The notes beneath the pieces were generated by a model that saw only the letters and a list, made by a program, of their open reading frames with translations, did no database searches and was not told where the DNA came from. From positions 20,876,288-20,940,287 of the forward strand of contig NC_092676.1 in NCBI RefSeq assembly GCF_964355755.1: a DNA stretch of 64,000 nucleotides, written 5' to 3'. Shown one piece after another: positions 19,811 through 31,100 of the stretch. Numbering within the stretch: position 1 is the stretch's first letter; the number at the start of each line of letters is the position of its first letter. Source of the stretch: Antedon mediterranea. Its lineage: Eukaryota; Echinodermata; Crinoidea; Comatulida; Antedonidae. A program made the translations under genes and the position numbers.

Positions 19811-22170
19811 CAGACTTGTGAAACACGTATAGAAATCGATTTGCAGACCGCAAACATCCGATAAGAATGACGTAGGTTATCATACCGTATTTGGCTATGT
19901 GGGGCGGGGCGGTATCTAAATATGGATTTCGTATCAACCAATGATCATTTTGTTTCAAAATGAAAAAGATCGAGTACGTACGTACGTACAGTGCTGAATG
20001 TACGATCGAGACTGAACAACTGTTGAAATTAAAATCGTGTTGCCAAGTTGTTTTGTTTATTAATTGTTTAGTCCTGGCCTAGGCCTGCTTCGTAGGGCTA
20101 CTCAACTCGTACGTATGACCTGCCAAATAAAACGCCAATAAAGTACATACCACCACCGACCGGCACACAGCAGGGGCTACACCACCACACAGAACAGGAC
20201 AGGGTCTGGGGTGGGATTAAAACAAATTTTCTCCACATAATAAATGATCCATTCAATGTTTGATTTGGCGGAGAAGCTAGCCTATCATCACGAGTTTTCA
20301 TGTTCTTGGGAAAAATCTCATCAAATGTTTACCAGACTACTACTTACTATGCATATAAAATCATTTCTAGCCTTCAAAAACTTTCATCAATGTACCCATG
20401 GATTAAAGGATAGAAGGATATGCATCGACGGTGACATCAAACGATTTGACAACACGCTTGCCTATACTAAAGCACTGCTGCCAATCAAACATTGAACTCC
20501 GTGTCTCTAACGGCGGCCCTCTGTAGAACGCTGCAAATCAACTGCTACATTTTTTTTTTAGACCAAAACGTAACCATGTAGAAATCGTATGCGCAGTCTG
20601 AATGTTCTATTGACATGTCTGCGTCGATGATTAATTGACAACAAAAATGTATTGCTGAACAATTCTGTTTTAGTTTCATAACAATCGGACTACGAAAAGT
20701 TCACTTTCTTACGACTGGTAATTTTAAGTAGTTGGTAATATTAATAAAATATGCAATTTTTATATTTGAATTATCATTATTTGCCTGCCATCTTCTGTCA
20801 TTAAAAATTGCGTTAATCTATAGAATATTAAATTATGCATTTGACCATGTATGTTGTTAGCGTGTCCGGTGTCCACACATATATGGCTAAGCAGTGGTTT
20901 CTTCATAAATCTCCTTAATTATCGATGTAATTATATTTAAATTTTAGTGCCTGGTGATTGGCTAGTGGTTATGTCATCATCATCACATCCAATCACCGGG
21001 ACTAATTGAATGAAAACAGCGATCCCTGATCCGGGATTGGCTGGCTATGTATAGTTGCGAAACGTTACCTAGCGGTCGTTTTGAAAAGTTCACGCAGGGC
21101 AAATAAAACTTAATCACGAACAAACGAAGTACCTATTATTATTCACACGTACACAACAACGGTGAGGAGATCATGATTACACGTTGTATCTACTACAAAG
21201 ATTAAGATTAGCCTAGGCCTACCTAGGCAGTATCAATGTCGGCAAATCATATGGTTTACTAGTAAGCCTAAGGCCTAGTATCCTTGCTGATTTTGTAATT
21301 TTACATGTAGGCTGAGACAACAAATAAATAGTTATTGTCTCAGATGTAGGGCTACTACAGGTCATTAATGCTAAAAACATTAGCGTAGATCAATCGCGGC
21401 AGAAACCTATACTACAATGCATCTACAATTCTAAGCCAATAACAATATAGTATTGTTTTTATCTGGTATATTGATGAAGTAGGCCTACACAGGGTCTTCA
21501 CAATAACATACAATGTAATTTAATAACTGTTTTCAATAAACATTATACTCAGTGGCGTGAGGCAGAGGCCTGAAGCCACTTGTTTAGGAAATCTAAGTGG
21601 CCCTCCAAGTTTCAAAGATCGAGGCCTCGGACGTACGTTTTTAGCATTTTCGACATATTTTATGCCTGTTCCTCTGGGCACTGCTCATGGGGGCCCCAAG
21701 CTTCGGTTTAGCCAGTGAGCGCACATAGCCGTTACGCCACTGATTATACTGTTCAAATATTAATGAATACATACAGTGCAACAAAGAACGCGCCAAAGAA
21801 GCGTAGCCAACAAGGTTAAATGTCGTTGCACATGTGCAGTAAACAATATATTAGGCACGCGACCGTTTCGTTGTTATCATGCGGTTAATTAAACTGTAAC
21901 ATTGTGGGCGGTCCGCGATCTGTCGGCGAGAGTCAAGGAACCCTTGATCTCACGTCGATGCATATCCTTCTATTCTTTAATCCATGATGTACCCAAGTAC
22001 ACATTGTCTAAACGTAACATAGCGCATGCGCATCGTCTTAGATGTTGAGTCTTTGAAATTCTGAAATATGAATATTAAAACGACGTACGACTGAGTAGCC
22101 AATGGCATGCGGCTGAAACTAGTCAACTGGATAATTTATGCACCACTTATGCGTGTTTCCCCAGACGGAG
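19811..22170. mobile_element. DNA transposon of about 2.36 kb inserted at TA within an older element
   Basis: The uninterrupted copy at 5403-5572 gives the empty site. Here TA (19809-19810 and 22171-22172) flanks the insert. The ends share a weak inverted repeat (gtgaaacacgtat against gggaaacacgcat). Inside, a 34-bp block at 20398-20430 recurs inverted at 21953-21986 with one mismatch. I find no transposase; the 83-aa frame at 20244-20495 is unrecognised. A TA duplication would fit the Tc1/mariner group, but the termini are too weak to assign a superfamily. Confidence 0.6.
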
Positions 22171-22260
22171 TATCCAAACTCAAGTAATACACGTATGAAA
22201 CGCCATATGTGCAAAATATTTATATTTTTACAAAACTCCGTCTGGAGCCCAGACTAGTCT
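22171..22260 (+). mobile_element. Right half of the split 170-bp dispersed element
   Basis: It resumes the match to the reverse complement of 5403-5572 with tatccaaa and ends ggagcccagactagtctt. Confidence 0.7.
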
Positions 22261-22269
22261 TAGTGTTAA

Positions 22270-22430
22270 AACATATTGCTTTTCGTTCCTTTTAATAGTG
22301 TTCCCCTGAATACTATAAATCTCCCCAGGGTTCTGTAGCAAATACAAAACATCATTTTGGATAATATAGGCCTATATATTTAATTGAGATAGCAGAATGT
22401 CGAATGCCTGTAAATCAACCAAAACAGACT
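22270..22430 (-). repeat. Third copy of a sialyltransferase intron segment
   Basis: The sequence from ttgcttttcgttcc through gagatagcagaatgtcgaat to aaaacagacttcacat matches about 17310-17480 and about 18980-19110. It marks the former intron between exons 1 and 2 (or flank) of the unit that owns the anchor exon at 22853-22962. Confidence 0.6.
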
Positions 22431-22852
22431 TCACATATAATAATTATGGGTGTGAAGATGATTTGTTTTGTATACCCAAGAATCGATTGTATTTGTACTA
22501 TTTTTACACAAATCTTTATAAGTTTGAAATGTTGATGTTTAACAGCGTGAATGTATTATATTTATTTTTGTTATGGAGAAGAACACAGTAAGACTACCTC
22601 GCAAATAATGTATATACAGTATACACACAATGAATATTCGCATATGCCTTATTTTATTCGCATCACAACAATCTCTTTTCAGAACTATTATTATGCAGTA
22701 AGCTACCGTACGTGGTGTATTGCACATTTTTATATCAACACATTGTTTTCGCCATGCAAACGTTCTAACAATATATTCGCACTGTTTGTTGAGTTTAATG
22801 GATATTCAAATTTTATGAAAACTTACAGGATACAACTTAAAAACCCACTTAC

Positions 22853-22962
22853 AGATTTGTTGAATTCTCCGTTGATATATTTTCTATAGTTATTATAGCA
22901 ATTGCTCCAAAAATAAACCAAGTAATTCTTCGAGCTAGTAACGGTTGCGACCATATCTCCAT
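22853..22962 (-). CDS. Intact sialyltransferase anchor exon (unit C) without its own catalytic exons
   Basis: It encodes 36 codons, MEIWSQPLLARRITWFIFGA then a hydrophobic run and ENSTNL, ending in a good donor (CT|GTAAGT) in phase 2. It is therefore splice-compatible with exon 2 of unit B. Between it and unit B there are only decayed copies of exons 1-3 and a transposon. Either it is a relic of a unit that lost its catalytic exons, or it works as an alternative distal first exon for unit B. The sequence alone does not decide. Its intactness (no stop, conserved donor) slightly favours use. Confidence 0.7.
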
Positions 22963-22999
22963 TATGTTACGAACATGTGTTTCAGAAACACGTACAAGG

Positions 23000-24165
23000 A
23001 AACAAATCGTTAACCCTCACGTCGTTGCTGATAGAATAGGGAAAGTTAAACAAAATCAAAGCACTCGGAAACTGTGAAGAACTTTGCAAAATATTGTCAC
23101 AGAGAGGGCGCATGTTGATACTTCGGCCCATATTAAAAGAATAATTTGTTATTTGTGAAGTTATCAATGAACCGATTTTTAAAATGTCAATATAGACATG
23201 TTCTGTAAGTATATAGGCCTACCGATGCACACAGAAATATTCAAAATGATAACTTGAAAACTGTAGGCGCTTTGTTCTTACAAACACACATACAAAGCAA
23301 GTACTATTCTATTTGCCTAGTAACAAACACTTTTACTGTTCTGGGGGTCTTCAAATTCAGTATGTTTACGGTAAAGAGGATATTAAAATGGTGTATACTA
23401 TATTATACTGTTTTTCTGTCGTTTTCTAAAGGCCTGTCTACATTATCATACTTTATACGACTAAAAGATGTGATGTGCTCATATGAATTCAGTACGAAAA
23501 TGTTATTAATACAAATGCTACGGTATGCAACGAAAGAAAAAAAAACTACTATGCTATATTATATAACACCTAAATCAATTCCTGTCATTTGATTGGACGA
23601 TTGTGGGTCACATGATGTATAGTACGCACTATTGAACGATCGTTTAATGATACTTTTTTTCGTCTACAAAAAAAAAATCTGTTCGCGTTCGGAATTTTTT
23701 TTTATTCTATTGCTTTTGAAATTAGCGATTAGCCAAGGAAGTACATTTTTGGACAGATATGTACTAATTTAGATCAAAAAGGCATTTAAATTAACTTTAA
23801 ACCATTTTTTAGGGTTTAGATTAATTAATGGGAACATTAGCCTAGATGAGTTTCAGTTACCGGTCGAATTGTCGTATTGCTGTCTTTCAGCCTAGGCCTA
23901 GCTAGGCCTAGTAGTAGGCATGTTAGTATTAGGCTATGCCTAGGCGTTTTAGCCTCGCTAGGCGCGGCCTTGGTTTAGGATTGTTTGGTCGTTTGTTGAC
24001 ATAATTAATACTAACAGTAGGTGCATTTATAAAATCCATATACATAATAATATTTAATATAATTATTAAAAACCAAATGCTACTGTTTTAATTAATGTGA
24101 ATCATTTCTCTTGGATGGACTACCTTTTATTTGATTCTAATGATTGGAATCTATTTAGATGTTAT
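23000..24165. other. Intergenic stretch between the sialyltransferase array and SYCP3
   Basis: I see AT-rich sequence and a degraded piece of the gtctacactatcaaac / tgtgatgtgcccat element near 23425-23490. A cluster of AGGCCTA palindromes lies near 23890-23960. The 112-aa plus-strand frame at 23254-23592 overlaps that degraded element and has no recognised homology. Confidence 0.5.
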
Positions 24166-24170
24166 ATAAA

Positions 24171-24296
24171 ACAAATAATGAATCTTTTATATTCGTGTAA
24201 TGGTACAAATAATGGCATTTGGTGAATGATGAAAGGCTATATATCAACTCGGCTGTTGCCTCGTTGATATTTAACCTTTCAAGATTCATTATTTGT
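24171..24296. mobile_element. Short inverted-repeat element (126 bp)
   Basis: The 16-bp ends are perfect inverted repeats (acaaataatgaatctt at 24171-24186, aagattcattatttgt at 24281-24296). An inner palindrome (tatcaac/gttgata) lies near 24242-24270. It is about 100 bp upstream of the presumed SYCP3 promoter region. Confidence 0.65.
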
Positions 24297-24379
24297 ATAC
24301 TATACTATACTATAGTCAAATTAAAAAGATTTCAATGTTGCATGTTTCTGTGATCTATACCATTTCGAGCGCGCAAACT

Positions 24380-24748
24380 ATTATCCAATCACCAACAAGA
24401 AGAAGAGAAGAGCAATAACTGTGTGTGGAGTCGAGTGAGTGTGTGTGTGATATTAGTGGTGGGTCTATGTTTGGTGGCGTGCGCATGCCCTTGAAGCAGA
24501 CGACAAAAAACGGAGAGAGAGAGCTGAGAGAGAGAGACGGTCGACACGCGGGACCACCACTATAACACCGTGCCGACGCGACGACTTCACTTCAATTCAC
24601 TGTTTATCTAGGCCTAGACTTAGCCTGACCACTTGAAGATTTTTACAAAAGTTCTTTCTTACTATCTAGGCTACCTATATTCTATTCTAGGCCTACTATA
24701 GGGCCATTCTGTTATTAGAAACTGAAACGCATAAATAAAAGAAACAAG
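24380..24748 (+). promoter_or_regulatory. Presumed SYCP3 promoter and 5' non-coding exon
   Basis: The stretch is richer in G+C and CpG than its surroundings and contains GA/GT microsatellite (gagagagagagctgagag). It ends in a strong donor, ACAAG|GTAAGC, at 24748/24749. A matching acceptor (ctttttttttaag) stands 10 bp before the SYCP3 ATG, so a spliced 5' UTR is the simplest reading. The transcription start is not visible; no TATA box is convincing. Confidence 0.55.
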
Positions 24749-24779
24749 GTAAGCTAAAACTAAAGAGGCCGGCGGTAGA

Positions 24780-25135
24780 GGCTAGCCAGGCTTAGCTTAG
24801 GCCTAGCCTAGGTAGGTCTAGGCTTAGCATAGAGTTACTTCATGTGCCTAGGCATAGGCATAGCCCTCTAGTAGGCCTATCTTAATAATAGATAGATCAT
24901 AGATAGAGCGCTAGGGCTAGCCTATCTCCTACTAGAGGCCTAGTCTAGGCTAGGCCTAGGCCTAGAGACCTACTTTACTATTCAAGCCTCGGCTAGCCTA
25001 GCCTAACTAGGCCCTACTAGCTAGAGGAGGCCAGCCAGGCTTAGCTAGCCTAGGCTAGTCAGGAATGTGATGCTAGGATAGGCCCTACTAGGGCGGCCTA
25101 GGCTAGCTAGGGCAGGCCTAGTTAGGCCTACTATA
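24780..25135. repeat. AGGCCTA/CTAG-rich palindromic tract
   Basis: About 350 bp in the first SYCP3 intron is built largely from overlapping pieces of TAGGCCTA, GCCTAGGC and CTAGCCTAG. It contains dozens of CTAG tetramers. The pattern is irregular, with no fixed period. Confidence 0.7.
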
Positions 25136-25198
25136 AAAAATAAATACAATTTTAAAATAGGCAATGCAATATCAAACTTTTTTTTAAGGTTCACCATC

Positions 25199-28100
25199 AT
25201 GCCAAGAGCTACAGCTGGAAGAAAGAAGCTACAGAAACAAGTTGTACCTGAAGACAACTTTGACTTTGATGATCAAGAACAAAACAACCAACAAGGACAT
25301 TCTGGTTATTATTTTTTTCTACTGTATTTATATCACTTTACTTTAAAATAATAATAATATATTTTGAATAATGTACATTTTTTAGAATAATAATGGTTTC
25401 CGAACCCTTAAATTGAAGATAAATAGCCTGATATTATACCTGATAGACCTCTGATAGTAATGGTAATCACTTCATATACTCAAATGAATATGTTATTTTC
25501 ATTTTCTGAATGATAAACCCAGTAACTAATAAGTTTCACCAACGCATTCACCGACAACGCATTTTACAACATACTATAATCTAATAATCCTAAGTTAATG
25601 ATTAAGTGTAATGTAATAAAAACGCTTTTTTCTGACTGAATTTAAGTTTTATGCAAATGTCTAAGGGCCCGTTTCTGCTGCCAACCCAAAATATACCGTA
25701 TAAATATACCGTATAAATATACCGTATATATACCGTATATGAAATTCGTGCACCGTTTCCGCTGCACATACTTCGTGGGTGGGTTGTAAAAAAGTTGGCT
25801 TTCATTACCCAAAATGCATTTCGTGAGACGGAAGTATGGATTGACCTCGTGTAGTGAGGTTTTTACCTACCGGTACATGCTGACAAAAACAAAACAATGA
25901 TGGTTTCTCAAAACGTCGTAGCATTGCTTTCTATTTTAAATCTAATGAGCAGAAGTGGCAACGAATTTACACCGCACATACAAGCACAATCTAGAAATGT
26001 TAACTCTGTTATTCAAATTGAGTTTATATTATGCTATATTATCCTATATTGCCGTTTTAATTTCCATTTTCTATTATACAGTATTTTACCATGATTTTAC
26101 ATCACGTTGTTGTGTAAGAACATTCGATTTATTGTAATTAAAATCTCGGTATCTCTTCTGTTGCCATGCAGTCTCCCCCCAACCTTCGCTTCCCCCCACA
26201 ATTGAATTGCAAAAATAGTGATTTGTTCGGTCCACAGTGACATTTTGATCTGTTGCTTGCTTTTACACGTGTGTTTCAACTTTCAATGCAGCAGAAAAAC
26301 CAAAACAAACGCGTCGCGCTCTGTTAGTTTTTGACCTCGTGTCACGAGTCGGGTCACATTTACGGTATATTTTTAGTGCAGCAGAAATGGGGAACGAAAT
26401 ATACGGTATATTTTGGAATATACCGTATAATATCCACAAACGATGGGGATATTTATGCGGTATATATACCGCAAATATTTACGGTATATTTTTTATGAGA
26501 CCCATTTCTGCTGCCAAAAAATATACCGTATATAAAATATACCGTATATATACGGTATATTTTTGGCAGCAGAAACGGGGCCTAACTTAACTATTATGAA
26601 TTGTTCAGAATCAGTTAGAAACCAATAATATTGAATTCTTATCCACTATACGACCCCCAGGAGAAGTGCACCATTTGTCCGATGTGAGTCATAACTTTAT
26701 GTATACCATGATGCACCTGTGTGTAAAAAAATGTGACTTACCTTTAGGTGACCATGACTCGCCCATTTCGACGCACTGTGACCATGGTGTTTATGATATG
26801 GTGGGTGGTAAAGTGACAAACATAATTGACCCACCATTGTTCATTGATATGACGTACCATCTAAGTTTTTTGACGCACCCTGTGTCAGTAATTATTTATA
26901 AATGACGCACCCATGACTCTCCTGGGGGTCGTATAGTGGATCATACAATTGCATTAAGCTCTGTCTATACTATCGAACTAGTTTGACAAAAAAGTGTGAT
27001 GTGCCCAAATATGTAGGGATATGATGCCATCGAGTCCTTTTTTTTTTGTCGCATAATATTTATTTAAGATGGTGTAGACAGACCTTTAGAAACTCAATAG
27101 ACAAACTAGAACAGTATACTATAATATATACACTATTTAATATCATTTTTACCATAAACATTTTTATTATTACAGAATTTGAAGACCCCATTGTCAGCAG
27201 AACAGGAATGAAAAGACAGTATGCTGATGATGCTGAGGAGGGTACAGCTGACCCCCCGTATGAGTAAGTATTATTACATTTTAAAAACAAGTTTTAGTTA
27301 TCTACAAGTTTTAGTTATCTGCAAGTTTCAAATCAATAATTTTTATTTACATTTATGATTAATTATTGATTGAATTGTTTATGGGTGCATACATTTTTTA
27401 TTCCAAACTTTGGGAAAGTTTCCGGGTAACTTGGTCATTAGTACCAGGGAAGAGTTAAATTATTATTGTAATTTAACTCTTCCCAGTTGTTACGCACCAG
27501 TTCTTTAACACTAGTAGATTTTATCAGAATGTTATGCAAATCATGTGTACAAAATTAAAACAGTACCTGGTGGTGTTCAGTTTTTGTGAATTCTTAACTG
27601 GATTCCAGGATTTTTAGATGTTCTTGTGCCTGCAGTATGTTCCAGGAGCTTCAAGCTTTTATCATAAATACACAGCCTATATTTTATTTCTGGACCCTAG
27701 AAACCTTAACTTTTTTTGAAAAACATCGGAATTGCCCATTTTGGTTATTGTGTTATAATCAAAGTTAATTTGACACTAACACAGATGAGTCGTCACACTA
27801 ATGACATAATATATGTAAACTTTTCATGGGAAAATAAGTTTTAGTTAACGTTCAAATTTTGATTAATTTAATCTCCTTGTTTTTCGTTTGGTTTTATATT
27901 CACAGCTGTTATTCTATTGAGTTCAGACTAACTTTATTAACAGATTTTCAATGACGGCATTTTTATGTTATAATTAATTTTGGTAAGTTTCACCTTTTTA
28001 AGGAATATTCAAATATTTGTTAAACTAACATTATATCACTATCACACATACTGCTAATTGGATTTTTTTGCATCACAAAGTAGATTTGTGGACATTTGCA

Positions 28101-31100
28101 TAGCTTTCTGGTGGATCCATCTAAAATCGCACGACTATTTGCCGATATACCTACTTTTTTGTTGAAATTTTCTCACAAAAAAAATTATTCCAATGTTTGT
28201 TTAAAAGCACTAATAATATGTTTACACATTTACCTTGATTTTAATTGTTTTAAGCTCTGTCTGCACTAACAAACTATATGTGACAAAAAATGTGGTGTGC
28301 CTTTATATGGGCATAATGAAATAATATCACTACAATATTTGTGCATATCACTACCATATTTGGGCATATCACTACCATATTTGGGCATATCACTACCATA
28401 TTTGGGCATATCACTACCATATTTGGGCATATCACTACCATATTTGGGCATATCACTACCATATTTGGGCATATCACTACCATATTTGGGCATATCACTA
28501 CCATATTTGGGCATATCACTACCATATTTGGGCATATCACTACCATATTTGGGCATATCACTACCATATTTGGGCATATCACTACCATGTTTGGGCATAT
28601 CACTACCATATTTGGGCATATCACTACCATATTTGGGCATATCACTACCATATTTGGGCATATCACTACCATATTTGGGCATATCACTACCATATTTGGG
28701 CATATCACTACCATATTTGGGCACTTCACACTTTGTCAAACAGTTTGATAGTGTAGACAGAGCTTTACATCTTGAAAACTAAGTTCATACTCATCTTATC
28801 AAATATTCATTTTTTTAATTTAAGTAATGAAGTTCAAAATATGATTCAGAATTTTGGAGGTGAGTTTTTAAGATTTAAGAATATATTAACCTAAAAAGTT
28901 TTTTGTTGACATTTAATGCATAAATCAATAGAAAATTCAATAAAAGAATGGAACTAACAATCAATTTCAAATTGATTTGAATTTCTGTAAAGGTTGTATG
29001 TATGCACAACTTGCCAACAAGATACTATGTGTTGCAATTCATGATTCACAAGTGTATTACATTGTCCTGCTAGGAACAAATTATTCTTTTTATCATATTG
29101 AAAATGATATATTTAGTAAAGCAGAGGCCCATTGCCACCTCTACACCAGGTTTTTTTCTTTCCTACACCCTTGGGAAAATTAAATTGTACCGTAGCTGTT
29201 GCAAATTTACTGTGGTCATCCTCAAATTCAAGATGGTGTCCAAAGTGGCTGCCAACTCTGATCACAAGCCTATTAGGGTTCATAACTCAATAAAAACTAG
29301 ATATATTTATTAAATATTATATTGATGAATAGCCATTTAGCTTATCTTTCCTATCGAATACCATAAATCTTCTAATTGTAACCATGGGTTATTATTCTTT
29401 GATTGTTTTTAGGGTATGTTACTATTAGAAGGGGGGTTACTATTAGAGTAGGGGGTTGCAATTACTAATCTGAAATTAGGCACCTGAAAAACTTTTCCGG
29501 TCAGCAACTCATAGCAAAATAATAAAACAGTACGAATAAACAAATTTGGTTGAATTTTTTAAAACTCAAAAACACTCAATCCTCCCCCACTCCCGAGATC
29601 AACATGCTTTATCTCCTCTTTTTAAAAATTTGTGTGACTCTAATAGTAACCCCGATGGGTTGCTAGTGGGTTATTAATATAGATTGACTTAAGGTAGGTT
29701 ATTATTAGAAGGGGGGTTACTATTAGAAGATTTATGGTATGATTTTCTGAAATAATTTTCACTAAATAGCTTTTATAACAAAGGCTATTTTTGTCACTTG
29801 AACCTCTGCTTATATCTTCCACACTGCATCATTTGATCTTTATGTTTTTAGCTGATCTACGCAAGTCAATTTCTGGGAAGAGAAAACGATTGGAAACATT
29901 CACACAACAGTCAATGAAAGCGGCCAATAGCAAAGTAGAAAAAATGTGGAAAACCCAGCAGACACAAAGGTATACTGTTTACATTTTTGGCTTGGTTTGT
30001 AGTTAAAATGTGTGTTAATTACATTTATAACAATTATGAAGTCTTGCTAAAACATTAACAAACTACTATGTAGACTAAAATTAAAGTAAAACAAGGAATA
30101 GAGGGCACTATAAAAATATTTGTCCATTTATTGATGTGCATTTGTTATTTAATATTAGGCAAAAACTGAACGATGAATATGGAAAACAAGTGAATACAGT
30201 CCTTGACCAATGGGAGGCAGATGTGACAAGAGTAAAGGAACAAGAGGAAAAACTCCAGGTATTGACAAGTAAATTCTTAAGCTCTGTCTACACTATCAAA
30301 CTGTATGCGATGTGCCCATATATTTTGTCGTTTTATAATTTTATAATTAACTGATTAATTTTAATATCGCATAAGAGTTATTCATTTTGACCAAAAGATT
30401 GGATTGAAAAAAAAAACATTATTTACCTGAAAAAATTGTATTTTAAAGCAAAAAAATAGTTTTTGGTTGAATTTAACCATTTTTAGAAAAAATTATAAAT
30501 TTTTTTGTTTTCATTTTTTCTACGAAAGTGATTAACTTCATTAAAACTACAAAATAACCTATTCAAAGTCTTGATTTAATTAATCTTCATTTTTCATGTT
30601 TTTGGGGGACAATACATCTTTAGATAGAATGTTTTACTGTGTGCAACAGAACTAATACTGAACTACTGAATACTGAATTTTATCAAATGTATGGATGTAA
30701 TTTAGATGTTGTTTTTTATAGTATTTAAATTTTCTGTCGAGGAAACTGTTTTATATACATTTTTATGTGAGACAACTAAAGATCAAAATTACTTTTGTCC
30801 TTAATAACTAGGAAATTGGTATGCAATGCACAAGGTCTGTAAATAATAGTTGCAATTATCCTTATTACTTCCATAGACTCTATTCAAACAACATCAGAAG
30901 TTGTTCCAACAGTCAAGAGTGGTCATGAGTCAACGGCTTAAAACTTTAAGGCAACTATTTGAACAGTACTCAAAGGTTTGTATTAAAGCCCCCTTCCCTA
31001 TGTCTTTTAGATATAATTTAAGATCACAAACTATATTTAATGTAAAATTAATACTATATGGTCCTATTGCGATAACTTTTTTCGTCTTTAAACGGTTAAA

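Noticed and set aside
20098-20495. Overlapping frames inside the 2.36-kb insertion as possible transposase
   Set aside because: No DDE/D, THAP, BED or HTH signature could be read, and the frames are short.
28323-28720. CRISPR-like regular array
   Set aside because: The units are contiguous with no unique spacers, and the context is an intron of an animal gene.
28266-28782. Long frames on both strands with MPKYGSD-, ISLPYLG- and HITTIFG-type repeats
   Set aside because: They are all readings of one 21-bp tandem repeat (a multiple of three) inside a MITE; not a repeat protein.
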